Assembly (NCBI GenBank): GCA_004352715.1
Contig: SCFE01000021.1
Location: 1,506,172-1,553,252, forward strand
Direction of reading: 5' to 3'
From: Hofstenia miamia
Lineage: Eukaryota; Xenacoelomorpha; Acoela
DNA: 47,081 bases
Both the position numbers and the translations under genes were made by a program. The number at the start of each line of letters is the position of its first letter. Position 1 is the stretch's first letter. The notes beneath the pieces are model-generated. The model worked only from the letters and a program-made list of their open reading frames with translations. It was not told where the DNA came from and did not search any database. Positions 33,560 through 45,956 of the stretch are shown here, in pieces.

Positions 33560-34790
33560 GACGTAGTTGTGAAACCGCTCTACTTCGTCTGCATAGTGAC
33601 GTTCTCTCGTGTCTTGATGATATGCATATATAGTCTTTCATTGGAATTCCTAATTTGAGATCTGCATAACATACCTTTTTCTTGGTTTCTATCAAATCTT
33701 ACCAATAGACATCAATTTGTTTTAATTCAAGAGGAAAAGTAATCAGATCGTGCTGTTCTGGGGTCCAAATTTATGTTGTATATTTCTGACATCGAATACA
33801 TTGCTAGTAAATATGGAATTAACTTTCTTTCTTATACTGATGACACTCAACTACACAGTTCCTTTCAAAATAAAGGATCTGAAGCCTTAGTGCATTTGCA
33901 TAGCTGTCTAAGTGAGATACGATATTGCTAGTAATATGCTTGCACTGAATGAATGTAAATCTAAAGTTCTTCGGGTAACAACGGTTTGTTCACCACTGAA
34001 GTTGGTATTTGAATAGATGGTGTTACCCTTTGGCGTTGAAATCAGTTCGAAATCTTGATGCCATGGACAACACGATTAATACAGTGAATGGGACAATGAT
34101 ATCAAGGTAAGCCATCACGCACACAAATTGCCAGTGATTGGATAACGTAAAAGCACTACCACTTACGCTCATTGCTAAATTTCGGATAGACTAGAAACAG
34201 TATCGCATCCATGCATAATCACGTAAGCCCGTGATGATTTTTCTCACCATCATGCTGTACCCTCAACATATTGCTCGCCTATGTCTGCTTTACGAAGTTT
34301 ATATCACACTAGAAACTACTTCTCAAGATTCTCTGCTCAAAAACTAGTTTATGCTTCGGTCTCCACATATCTTGATACCTTAAATAACTTGTTGGTAAGA
34401 TTACCAAAGAAAGACTACAAATAGAGCTGGGATATTTATCAATTTCAAAAACTACATTGGTTACCTATTCAAAAACGAATAGACTGAAAAATTGCAATAA
34501 TTGTATGGAAAGCATTACATGGGTTGGCACTGCTCTATATAACTGATCTGTTTCATTTAAAAATGGTTGGTGGTACTAATTATGTTATGAGAATGAGTCA
34601 AACACTGCTACTAAGTCTTCAAGTGCGTACTAACAACGCTAAATGGGTTTTGGCGGTTGCGGGGCCTATATTATGGCACTCCCTGCCTATTAAATTGTGT
34701 GTCAAATTAAAGAGCTGGAAGTCGTATCTGTACTTTTGTGCTTATAATAGGATGTAGTGCCTTTTTGGCTCTGTGCTCATTGGAGTTGCG
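33560..34790 (+). mobile_element. LINE RT C-terminal half, CR1/L2-like remnant
   Basis: In order: SNLTNRHQFVLI (about 33692-33730; the YLTNRxQFV block), VLGSKFMLYISDIEYIASKY (the GSVLGP...LYIxDI block), NFLSYTDDTQLHSSF (about 33823-33868; the active-site YADD box with T for A), LVHLHSCLSEIR, then broken sequence, then a YIGYLFKNE-like LHWLP block near 34450-34480. The terminal frame 34524-34757 reads YITDLFHLKMVGGTNYVM and AGPILWHSLPIKLCVKLKSW. The order and the LHWLP...LWxSLP ending are typical of CR1/L2-clade elements. Multiple frameshifts make it inactive. Confidence 0.8.
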
Positions 34791-36079
34791 TCAACCCCAA
34801 GTGACTTGCACCGCTTGAAAAAACTTGTGTTCCTATATATTTACTAAGTAAATAATCTTAATCGCCTCGTTGCCTTTGCAACAACCGCGCACAATTATTC
34901 GAATGAAGCATCTCGGATTGATTATCAAAATGAAATATTTTTAAGAAAATCCAGAAAAAAACATCCCGCTTTTAAAATTGAAATGTAAACGTGTTCATCC
35001 CGCTAGACTAGAACTCAACTCGGTTGCCTGTTCCCACTTAAATTTTCGCAGAGGGGCGAACGTGACCTTAGTTATAGTTATGGTTTGACGAGCTGAGAGA
35101 CAACATATTTAGTTTCAGCGAAATATAAATATACATATATTATAATACCAATAGTAATTGTGGGTGTGTTAAGAATTCAAAAGCAACATTGGAAGAGCGC
35201 TTTTACGAATCAAATGCGAGAAATTATACAAAATTGATCGATAGGAAATCAATTAAAGTTGCAGAATTGTGATAAGCAAACAGATAGCATTTTAATGTAT
35301 TGTTACAAATCCATTTTATCAGAAACATCACAGATAATTGTTAAATTAACGGGACAATGATTTTTACACTGTTATATTGACAATCGCAATGATTTGCAAA
35401 CAGTACTGTTTGCAAACTGTGCAGGTTGCATATATATGTTAAAAGATACATATACATGCCAAAAGTACCTCGCGCAGAAGTGTGAAGAATTTGCTGATAA
35501 GGTTTGATGAGCAGGTATATGCAAGATGTGTGCAAATCAGCAGTGCAGATGAATTCGCAAACTAAAAACAATGTTAAGTAGACAAGAAACATTGTTACAC
35601 GTAGTTTAAATACATTAAAATAATTAATTAACCTTGCAGTTTGGTCTTATTATTATTATTGCGTTTGCACATTAGTAAGGACATGTTATTCTAACATATC
35701 TCTTACATCTCTTGACACATTTTCGAAAATTCTTTGTAATGTAATAGCTGAATGATCGTTCTACAGAGCATGAGTATGATTTAAATAAACATCCTTACCT
35801 CCGAAGTTGTCCAGGCTGGGGTAGAAAGAACATAAGCTAAGAACTCAAGCAAATCTCGCGAGGAGATAAAAGAGTAGACATTCCAAAAACATTTAAAAAG
35901 TGGAAAACATTCTTCACGACGTTCTTTCCGTAAAATCACCGGAAGCTGCCGTAGAGCACTGCCCAGACATTCGAGCTGGTGTTCCTAAAGAGGTTACTAT
36001 TCGTCAAACTAAAGTTAGAAAAATCAATGGCTGATTTATAAACATTTATGAAACATTTATAAATGACTATGAAATTAAG
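34791..36079. other. No recognisable gene; contains a 24-bp perfect palindrome
   Basis: AT-rich sequence. At 35393-35416 the sequence TTTGCAAACAGT is followed directly by its exact reverse complement. A coding-like stretch near 35925-35990 (SVKSPEAAVEHCPDIRAGVP on the plus strand) could not be assigned. Confidence 0.5.
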
Positions 36080-36853
36080 TTCATTAGAAATTCCACCCCA
36101 CATAATTAATATAATTTGTGATTTCTTAAATGACAGAAAACAGTATGTTGTGTTTGACAATCAAATATCCGAAATACTAACAACAAATTTAGGAACACCG
36201 CAAAAATTTGGTATATGACGATTTATGTGTTTTGGTCAATTTCCTCCCTTTCTAAATTTACTGATGATGCAACATGTGTAATTGGCGGCAATGTTGGAAT
36301 CGATAACTCCTATAATATAATCAAGCAAGTTCAAGATTGGTGTTCTCAGAATAATTTAACTATCAATTATTCAAAATCAGTGGAAATATGTATCATGTCA
36401 GGAAATGGAATTCCTTCGCCTGAGCAAGTTCACTCAATTGAACAGAAAAATGATGTTAAACTGTTAGGAGTCACCAATACTCTGAGTTTTGGAAACCACA
36501 TTGAAAAAATGGTTCGAAATTGTGCTCAAACACTACATCTTATTTGTAAGAACAAAACTTATTTTACTCCAACAGATTTAAAAATGCTGTACAAACACTT
36601 GATTTTCCTAAATTGCTTAGCTGTATGGGGTGGCGCGCAAAAGAAAATTGATAATTTACAAAAGAAAGCATTGTTAAAAAATTTAATATCATATTTTCGC
36701 CTTATTTCAAATCTGATCTTAGAACATGGTGAACGACTATTTTCAAAAATATCAAGAAATTTTCATATTATTGAAGATTTAACAGAAGAAAGATCTAACT
36801 ATTCTATTAAGATTCAGGATTCCCCATCTCAAAAAGACATTCCAAAAATGTGA
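36080..36853 (+). mobile_element. LINE RT remnant
   Basis: A first block at about 36092-36200 reads PPHIINIICDFLNDRKQYVV and ends TTNLGTPQ, i.e. the fingers region up to the GxPQG box. A deletion and frame shift then lead to the 36215-36853 frame with SLSKFTDDATCVI (active-site box, A replaced by T), VQDWCSQNNLTINYSKSVEI, the LLGVTNTLSFGNHIEKM block and the thumb-like ICKNKTYFTPTDLKMLYKHL. About 212 codons remain open, unusually long for a dead copy here, but the missing palm segment makes it inactive. A further frame at 37081-37443 (contains SLAGLNITQLYKLVNNS) may be an extension or another gene fragment; I do not recognise it. Confidence 0.8.
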
Positions 36854-38439
36854 AATTCTAGTCCCAAACAGACATGTATTATAGTATGCAACAAACTACT
36901 GATTAGCAGTGTATGGTTTACTAAAAAAATAGTCAAAAGTATTTAAAAAAAATTTCATTTATACAAATAAACCAACTAATCGGTAAGTCAAGAAATTTAG
37001 CTTTAATAATGCTATTTTAAAAAATAACATGTATTCCCTACAAATACTAAAAGCCATAAAATCGTAAATCTGAGTTTATCACTAGAGTTTTAGTTGAATG
37101 GACTAAAGAAAATGGTTTCGTCTGAAATCAACTTAAAAATTCACAAGTACTACACGAACTCCTTCGTCCGCAAAGGAAATCTATCTCACGTGTGTCAAAT
37201 CCCGAAATACATAATAGAGTTCATCTATTCCAAAATAAAGTAAATTTAGAAAAATGAAATACGGTCATTTTTTTCGACAATTGAATAACATTAGTCAATC
37301 TATAATTTCTTTAGCTGGACTTAATATAACACAATTGTATAAATTGGTGAATAACTCAATTCATACTTTTGAATATAAATTACCTTTGAAAATAAAGGAA
37401 ACGCCCTCGCCAGCAAATCACGTCCTTTTTTTAAAGAAAGAATGATTTTCACTACGTCGTCATTCCTAAAAATTAAAAGCATAAATTAACATAATTTTCA
37501 TGGCAATAAATTTTTGGTATATACTTACAATGTTTTGTATTTCTTTTGCATTAATGTCCACATAAAGTGTACAAAAATACGAGAAAGGGTGTATTTAATT
37601 CCTGATTTATTTGCTCATTCCCTTAAAATTATAAAACTAGCGCATAGGATTTGTTGAGATTATCAAGTAAAGGTAACTTTTGAAGAAGCAATATTAGACT
37701 AATAGCAGTATTCAATGTTGCTAAATATATATGCAATTCCTATTTTGACATGACAATGATCACTAAAGAAGTTTGCAATGGATAAAACAAAACAATACAA
37801 ACACCTACCCATCGCTAGGTATGATTGACGTATGAAGTTGTGATATAAGCTTTTGCCTTCGTTCTATACAGCCATCTCTATCTTCTTCAGCAACAGTCGA
37901 TATTTTTTTGCGCAAACTGTCACACTCGATGACCAAGTCGAAGGCCTAGAACTCAATGTCAACCAAAATTATAATAAAAAATGAGAATGTTTATTTGAGT
38001 TCTTCAACTGTTTTGCAAGTCACCAATAATTATAATATTGATCACATGAATCATTGATATTCCTTATATAAATGCACAGAACTGCGGCAAATTCAAGCCA
38101 ACGAAAGAACAATATATTGTGCAATGAAAATCAGTCTCTTAAAGTCATACTTTAATATTAGTTAATACTGCAAGTAATGAAATAGATATATATTCTTATT
38201 GACAAGAAGTTTTACTGAAAAACCATTTTAAAAACATCTCCTTCAAAAGTTGTACATCAGTTTATAGTTGCAAACTGAATTATATCCGCTAGTTGAAGAT
38301 TAGAAGTGTCAGATTTATTCTGTCTGTAAACTATTACAATTATCATTACACAAGCGATGTTCAAATTTTTTACTGAAAGACATGTTAAAGAGGGCGTTGA
38401 AGTATGAAATATTAATCTTAAATTAAGATCAATCAATTT
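36854..38439. other. No confident gene
   Basis: It contains the coding-like plus-strand pieces at about 37081-37250 (VEWTKENGFV, then ELLRPQRKSISRVSNPEI) and 37254-37443, broken by a frame change and stops. No family is recognised. The rest is AT-rich non-coding. Confidence 0.4.
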
Positions 38440-39389
38440 AAGATTAGCAGGGCTTCTCATTTTGCAGGGCTTCTCATTTTGCTGTTAACAGCTAAAGACG
38501 CTGTTAACAGCAAACAGCAACCATTTTTCTTTAACAGCTTCGATATTTTCTTATTTAATACTTAGAATAAATAAAAAATTCGTAGATAGGCTCTGACATT
38601 GAAGAATGAAGAGTTGACGGTTTGATCATGCAAAAATATTGAAAAAATACTCGAAAAATACATTTCCCGACTGTTTATAATTTTCTTTAATGTTTTTTGT
38701 GATTCAACCAATCAAAATCAGTTTTGAAAACTTGACGTGGGACCATGACTCCCCTTGTGTACCTCACTGGATAAGAGATAATAACATTGTTATTAAGCAG
38801 AGAAAAACAATGTACTGTGAAAGAAACTTAAAAACAACTACTAAAGCAGAACGTCAAAGCGAATTTTAAAATAGATAACACAAAAAAACTATAAACATTA
38901 GAAAAAGCAGTAGTAAAAATGCAACAAAGCGTATGTTTGCATTACTATGCAAATCATCTAATGCTATAATACTCGGTGCTTTGTAATTTTTTGTCAAAAT
39001 TGCACCAAACGAAAAGTAGATAATCCATTCTAGAAGTTGATAAAGAGCGAGAAATAACAACCACACAACACAATTGTGAAATGACTCACCATAAAGAATG
39101 AATATTCACAAGTAGAGAAATATAATTGATACGTTGAATCACGCTCTTTCACTGGGGTTTGTTGACTACTTGGCCCTGCAATTATCTTTATCAATGATTA
39201 CGGCACTAGTCTGAATTCTTGTGCATCTTGGATGGGCTGTTGAGAGGATTGAAAGACATTTATGTTGTGTAAACAGCACAGATAACATTCTAATATGGGT
39301 TAATTTTATGTGCTGTTTTAAACAGTACTTGTTTGCTGTAATAGCTTGCAGCTGTTAACAGCAGTGCTGTTGGGAGCCTTGAGGATTAG
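38440..39389. mobile_element. hAT-type non-autonomous element, 934 bp, with 8-bp TSD
   Basis: The left end CAGGGCTTCTCATTTTG (38448-38464) is followed by an exact second copy (38465-38481) and then GCTGTTAACAGC. The right end reads GCTGTTAACAGC...GGGAGCCTTG, ending at 39381. Flanks AAGATTAG (38440-38447) and AGGATTAG (39382-39389) match 7/8. The palindrome GCTGTTAACAGC occurs twice near the left end and once near the right, probably as transposase-binding subterminal repeats. No transposase coding sequence is visible inside. Confidence 0.78.
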
Positions 39390-39666
39390 GATAAATTTAA
39401 ACACCAAAAATTTATATCAATTTTGCACACATTTTTGTCCAAAACAAGAAATACCGTCGCACACTGCCGTTATGTCATTCAAGTAACGGCGATGTGCTTG
39501 AAAGATAGGCCACTGGTGCTCAAGTCATTATGAATATCTGCGGAGGACACATCGGATGCAATACTACAGGTGCTAGTAGCAGATTTAAGGGTGAAGTATA
39601 CGTTCTCATAATCTATTTTTAAATCTAGAAAGGTTGTCTTGGAGCCAGAATATCGCTTAAATTGTA

Positions 39667-39883
39667 TTAAACTCTGTCCCAGCTAATAAGTAAACCGGTC
39701 TTTTAGGAAAATGAGGTAGTATGATATAAACACTAGTATAATTTCAAGTTTCTATTTTCATTTTTTTATAATATGTACAAGATCCTAAATTATTTAATTC
39801 AAGCCAAAAGCATGGTAGTTACGCTATAATAAAACCCCAATTATTGATATAAAACTTTACTTATTAACTGGGACAGAGCTTAA
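39667..39883. mobile_element. TTAA-flanked MITE, 209 bp
   Basis: TTAA (39667-39670) and ACTCTGTCCCAGCTAATAAG at the left; CTTATTAACTGGGACAGAGC and TTAA (39880-39883) at the right. The inverted repeats match over about 24 bp with two differences. The TTAA duplication suggests a piggyBac-type origin. Non-coding. Confidence 0.78.
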
Positions 39884-41520
39884 TTGAGAAACATAAAGAG
39901 CTATGATGTCATAAAAGATATATAAAAATTCGCTAAAATTTGAAAAATATTAATGCCAACAAATATTTGTATTTTTGAATATATTGTATCGAAAATCATA
40001 ACGGAGCCATTGATATCCAACAATTGGACAAAAGGGGAGCTAAACTTTTATAGGAATGTGCACCGGAGCGGGAGCTGGAGCAGCTTCATATTTGGGCTTG
40101 TTCGATGCCCTTCTAGTTAGTAATCAATATCACTGCCAAATAAATATAAAACTAGCGAATCAATATAGAGACATAAGTTACTGCAGCGAGGCGATTTTCA
40201 AAATGAAAATATACAATATACTAAAAAAATCAATTTTAGTGCCTATTACATGTAAGATGTACATATCAAAGAAATATAACGATCGTGTGGGTGAATCCAT
40301 TGTCACAAATCATTTCATAAAGAATGATGAAAGTTGAATATCAAAAAACTATTATACTTTAACAGTTATTAAGGAAATACTATCACCATCAAAGCTCTTC
40401 TGGCAATTGTTGAAATCACTCGCGAACTCTTAAATCTCAATTAACTTCAAAACTTCCATATGACGCTCAGAGACGAATTGCTTAGAATATCTGTCAGTTA
40501 GTTTGTCGCGATATAATGTTTCAGGATGAAACATCGGAATTCACGAATTCAATTCAGAATTAAATGCATTACGAATTGAACAGGGGAGCACTACATTAGC
40601 TCTACACTATAAGTACCCATTTAAATGCGAGTCTACACCAATGTAAAAATCGTATTACAAGTTGAAATTTTCAACTGTTTATATTGATTCAATAAATACG
40701 CATGCCAAAAACTTGGTATTGACCAAAAATCTACCTACAAATTCTTTTAGTTTAATTCAAATTTTGATACACGCCTTTATAAAAATATAGAAATTTACAA
40801 ATTAAATAGTGGATTTTAACCTTATTATGACCCGAAAATTAAATTTTAACCTAACAGTTTATTTTAGACTTTTTTACTTTACAACAATCGTAAATATTAG
40901 CCAAATTTTACAAAATGATTTTAACCGTTACGGGCATAGTAGTAAAGAAACGTCTAAGAAAATAAAGGCATTGAACAACCCTAAAATGAAATGAACAGCA
41001 TTAAACAAAATTTCATACGTAAAATCAGAACAAATTACATACCTTTTCAATAAATAAAAGATGCTCCTTGAACTTTTTTCCCTCTAGAGGAATGACATGG
41101 GAAGCGGAGTCAGGACTTCGGTTTGACACATCGACAATATGACGTGGATTATATATCGACCCCAAAGCAATTTTACCCAAAGCATTGTCAAATTGTTCTA
41201 TAAATGGAATGTGTTAAAAATTGTAATTCAGTATATAGACAGTCAAGGATTTAATAAGATCAGCTCTCTTGTGGAAATCATTTGGTTTGCCGTCGTGACA
41301 CTTGCAGATTTTATATTATGATAAAATTTAATGAAAAGGAAAAAGCTGAACTTGAAGAGCAGCATTTCAAGAATAACTGCAGTGTTACAATGACTTCACC
41401 AATTTCGCACTTCTCATAATATTAAAAGAACAGCAGATGGTCACATTGAAGCATCTGTGAAACAAGTTGCTAATAAATTTTGAGAATATGGTACTTAAAA
41501 AAACACTTAAAATGTGTATC
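39884..41520. other. No confident gene
   Basis: A plus-strand frame at 40056-40337 starts with a Gly/Ala-rich stretch (CTGAGAGAASYLGLFDALL) but then turns AT-rich. A plus-strand stretch at 41329-41460 (KFNEKEKAELEEQHFKNNC) looks like decayed coding sequence. Neither is recognised. Confidence 0.4.
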
Positions 41521-41592
41521 ATTCTAAGAAGAAAAAAACAACACCCAATCAATTTAACTATATCTTCTGAATTACAGAGACGAAGTAATTAC

Positions 41593-41722
41593 TTGGTTGA
41601 TATTCTTTTGATTCGTCTTGTATTTCTGACAACTTTATGTCTGATTGGATGATGTCTTCTTCAGACGAAGAGAATGATTCCTTTTTTAGATTATTGGAAC
41701 TTGACTTTCGACTTTTCCACAT
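41593..41722 (-). CDS. Possible exon of an unrecognised Ser/Lys/Glu-rich protein
   Basis: On the minus strand a good acceptor (TTGCTTGTTTAG) precedes 130 nt open in one frame only: WKSRKSSSNNLKKESFSSSE and EDIIQSDIKLSEIQDESKEY. A GTAATT donor follows, and after a 66-nt gap there is a strong pyrimidine-rich acceptor at about 41527, where the joined frame would stop within two codons. Intron size fits the PAT1 gene 1 kb upstream on the same strand, but this sequence does not resemble PAT1. Low-complexity, disordered character; it could be chance. Confidence 0.22.
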
Positions 41723-42747
41723 CTAAACAAGCAAAAAATATTGTTATATCAAAAATACAGATTGTATTAACTAAAGCATCATTATAAATTGATTGTTTAA
41801 GAAAATAGCACAAAAATGCGCTTGGTGAAATTGTTCAAAATCAATGATACCAAAAACAACCGAGCATTACTACTCGTTATTCACATTATATATTACAAAC
41901 GAACAAATTGATTCAATAATCGGAAAAAGTTATTTCTTAAGAATTTAATCGAATGAATAGATGAAAATAATAGAACGAATTTATGCAAAGTGAAAACATG
42001 ATATTTACAATTAGAAAGTTAAATGATGAGAAAGTGCTGAACAACAATGACATGTGTACGCTGCCATAAACTAGCACATTAAAAATTTCCACGCGTGGGT
42101 CTCAACGCGAATTGAAGGGTTTAGCCAATAAGATTACATTATACACAGTATTACATGACATCTTTCCTAGTGTTCGCAAGATACTCATGCCAGCATAATT
42201 CGGTAATAGTATCAAGACTAACATCAATTTAAGCGGATACTAAAATAAAACGTTGGGCGAGGGTGGTATAACACCTAGTTCGAGTTTTCACAAATATTTT
42301 CATTATGATATGAAAACATATTCTCTACTTGCAGTGTTATAAAACAAGTTTCTACTTTACCAAAAACATCAAAAAATATTTATCATACAATTTTTACTGA
42401 ATATAGCATTTAACTCAATTTTGTTTTTCTATATACCTAGTAATGTCTTAGCGTGATCCTAGAATTTCCTAAACTCTATAATTTTCCCTTTTGTAATCTG
42501 CATTAAGCCTAATTTTACTGTATCAATGTGCGGCTGTGCTAGGAGCTATAATTTTTTTCTTACAACTATAAATATTGGATAATAGTACTTGCTAATATCT
42601 ATAAGTATAGATTTTTTCGACGCCAGTATCCAGCGAACCTTAATGTTCAAAGCTTTAGAACCCAAACGCTAAATTTATTAATAATCACATTTTTACAAAA
42701 GCATACATTATATTTATTTTTGAGATGCAAAATATAAAATTACGTAC
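41723..42747. other. No recognisable gene; downstream intron or breakpoint of PAT1
   Basis: The next PAT1 exon is expected here on the minus strand, but none of the conserved PAT1 C-terminal sequence is visible. The region is AT-rich. Confidence 0.5.
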
Positions 42748-44095
42748 TAAATAATAATAGTCTTCTACTGACGGATTCGCCATTTGAATTTGAATAGATT
42801 GAACTTTGATGATCCAATCAATTTCTTTCTGTGTCATAAAAGCCTTCACCAATGGTTCCCTTTCCCTTATCTGTCGCTTTGAGTCAATATCATTATTTCT
42901 GCCATCTCGTCGATTATGCGATCGATGTTGACGATCAGGGAATGAACGGTCGCCATGAGAAACGAATTCCCGAGGGTAATGCCGACGTTGAGGATAATGG
43001 TTTTGAGAATGACTAAAACGAGTTATTTGTAAATTATATAATCCTTGGAAATGGTACATAATGCATTTAACTAACAAAATGAAAAAAATTCCAAGTTTGC
43101 GAAGAAAAAAATATTCTAGCACCTCATTGAATAAAAATATTACTGTTTATGACTGTGATCATTGTAATGCCGGTGATTATTTGATACCCGGTTAAGAGGA
43201 TTGGGTGGAAACGAAGAGGAAGCAGTTGAACAGTTATCAAAATCGTTTGCCTTTGTAAGAATCTAAAATGCATTTAATAAAATTCTAACTAAAGTACTAA
43301 AATTCAACTTCTTTCATTAAAATTGATGGATGACTTACGGGAAAACCAGCGAACGATGGCGGAGTTCCAATTGGTTGAATTTTTGAAGTTCTACTGGCAG
43401 TGGAAATTGGCGCACTATTACTTAAAATATCTTTCTCTAATTCTTCTAATGTCAAAACATGCTGATTTTGAGATTTTTGCTAAAATAAAAATTAAATCCT
43501 TTGAAACACATTTTTAACAACCTCCGCAGAAAATGAACTGATTCCAAACATATTTTTCAGCTTAGTGGCAACATCATTATCTCTATCTCGTGCCCATATA
43601 CTAGAAGTACTTGGCGATCCATACTCATCGAATTCTACAGGCATAGGTGGAGTAGGAGGACGAAATAAGCAACTCTAAATATATTTTTAAAATTATCAAT
43701 AAATTAACTTTAAAATTATTTATTGATTCTAAAACAGAAATTTTAGGTAGACGCAAATAAGTTTTACACAATTAATACCTGTTCTGGAAAAAGTTCACTC
43801 TCTGAAATTGTTCTATTTGAACTACGCGAGGGTCGTACAAAATTTTCTTCCTCATCGTCTTCATCAAGAACAAATTGAGTAATACTATTCTGAAGAAATT
43901 CAAATGGTTCCTCCTCCAATTGAAAATTGGTTTCACTGCCTTTATTGGCTTGTTTTAATTTAACAAATTCTTGATGTCCTATGGCCCAATCACACGAATC
44001 ATCTAATAAACATACAATAAAATGAAAGTGCAACAAATTACTGTACCTAAACAATCATCTCCAAACGTGTCTACATTCTTTTCATCATAGTCCAT
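42748..44095 (-). CDS. PATL1: PAT1 homologue (PATL1/Patr-1), six 5' coding exons
   Basis: The gene encodes the P-body scaffold that activates decapping of deadenylated mRNA by bridging DDX6 and LSM1-7 to DCP2. Exons on the minus strand: 44095-44047, 44002-43779, 43674-43522, 43479-43339, 43262-43144 and 43012-42748, all with GT-AG introns of 44, 104, 42, 76 and 131 nt and compatible phases (1, 0, 0, 0, 2). The start ATG at 44095 gives MDYDEKNVDTFGDD, then DDSCDWAIGHQEFVKL, matching the conserved PAT1 N-terminus (D-D-T-F-G followed by DDW), which binds DDX6. Exon 4 has VLTLEELEKDIL and PIGTPPSFAGFP, both PAT1 hallmarks. Exons 5-6 hold a His/Arg/Asn-rich stretch. Exon 6 ends MTQKEIDWIIKVQSIQIQ and EDYYYL, matching the REKDWxxKIQMxQLQ...DDxYYQ block. 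About 317 codons are present. The large C-terminal helical domain is not found downstream in the window, so the gene is partial as seen here, either continuing after a long intron or broken. Confidence 0.87.
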
Positions 44096-45956
44096 TCTAA
44101 GTCTAAAACATGACGGTTTTCAAAGTTTAGAAAATGTGAATTAAGCATTTTATATAATATTCGTCGGAAAAATTCGCTCAAATTCTATATTATAATTAAT
44201 CAATGCAGACGAATATAAAAATTTATAAATTGTCATAAAATTCATACTGAAATAAACCGTAAAGTGAAAAAATTGAAATTATTTTCCAAATTATACTCAG
44301 GGATGGTTTGTCTTCTAATAAATCCAATTTTATTATCAATGCTATCAATTCGAACACAATTTACACAATTACGTTATTGATGATATTCAACATTTTCGTT
44401 CATTTTAGGAAATTATAATTAAAAAAAGTTCTTTGAAGAAAAAACTAAAATTATCTGCTTCGGTAAACAATGTGGCTGGTAAACTCAACCAAATTAGGAA
44501 AATGCCTGTGCATTTCTGATTCAGTAAATAAAAATCAAAGTACAGTCAAACAATGTTAAATTAAAGAACTAAGCGACAAAAAGTCTTTAATTATAATTAA
44601 CATTCAAGCAGAAAATTGTAGCAGAATGTATTTTTCTCTAATTTTAGTTGGATGAACATTTTTTGGAAATAGTGTATATTAGGAATAGCTGATCCAAGTT
44701 TTTTTAAAAGTGCAGGAAAAATCTGTGAAAGTCAAGCCCATAAACGCTGATTCAACAAAATGAGCCGTTGTGTATGTCTTCTCCATAGAATCTATATACA
44801 TGTATCAACAGCCTAAAACTAAAATAATATGGATTTGATCAAAGATATTAGAAATCTTGTTTATAAGATAAAAAGTGCAACCATGACAATCACATGTCGA
44901 AAATAAACGATTCTGTAACCAAAATCTTGTGAATTCAATCTACTACTGTTGTACCCTACCACACATGCGTGAGGTATTGAGCGAAAATAAACGAACACAA
45001 TTGCAGTAAAGTCTACATCAATCATTGCAAAAAACCAAATTGAGCAACGACCAGCAAACGAGAGAATTTTTTGCTTTTCACAAACAGCTTGCTAAAAACC
45101 AACATCATCAATCAATACGTAAGCAAATGTTTCTCTTTTAACCTCATAACCCATTGTACACAGAGAGAATTTTGGGCTCTGCCCAACTTATGTGTATCAG
45201 TTATGACACACTTAAACATTTCATTTAAAACCGTACCATGGATTTCCTTGATTTTAACAGGAAGCGTAATTGTTTGCCTTCGTATATAGCATAAGCCACT
45301 TTAATCTTGTAAACAAACATAGTTAATTGAACAATACAGTGAACGTGAAAAACGCCTGGCAATTTAATGCTAAATTAATCAAATTTAAAACAAAGTCTTC
45401 GCTAAACACATCTTACCAAATTGGTACAGAACTTCTGCTGCCGAGATTTTATCTACGAGCAATCAAGTGACGAAGAAAATATCATAAATTTACTTGCATT
45501 AGAAATTCTACGATTCAATCAATGATAAATTTGTGGGGGCTCCGATGGTTTACAACAAAAAATACAAAACCATTGGTAATGTAATATTTCTATCATCATA
45601 AATGGATCTTGGAACAATGTTCCATATCAATTTCCATCTGAAAATCAAGTGTGCGACAATTAACTATTTACTGACTAATTCATTAGCATTCCCAAAAATT
45701 TCCTTAGTTTTTATTTGCAAAATGGTGCATAGCTATCAATAAAAAACAAAAATCTTGCAAATGATGGCTAGTTTCAGAGAATCCAACGGCTTCAATTATT
45801 AAAGTTTTATGATGTACATTGATGAAAATCTGAATTATTTTGTACTTTAAAAATCAGGCAATCTCTCATTGCTCAATTTACACTTGCTTTATTATTCGAC
45901 TATGTATCTCATTGTTTGGAATTACCCCTTACCAAGACAAGCAACTGTTATGACAG
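44096..45956. other. No confident gene; 5' flank of PAT1 and of the plus-strand gene
   Basis: AT-rich. It should contain the PAT1 promoter; a possible 5' UTR acceptor (GTTTTAGACTTAG on the minus strand) lies just before the start codon. A plus-strand piece near 45424-45525 (FCCRDFIYEQSSDEENIINL) after an AG looks weakly exon-like but ends in a stop and is unassigned. Confidence 0.45.

Noticed and set aside
40056-40337. Plus-strand 93-codon frame beginning with a Gly/Ala-rich stretch
   Set aside because: Only the first 25 codons look unusual, perhaps a GC-rich repeat terminus; the rest is AT-rich with no domain or splice context.
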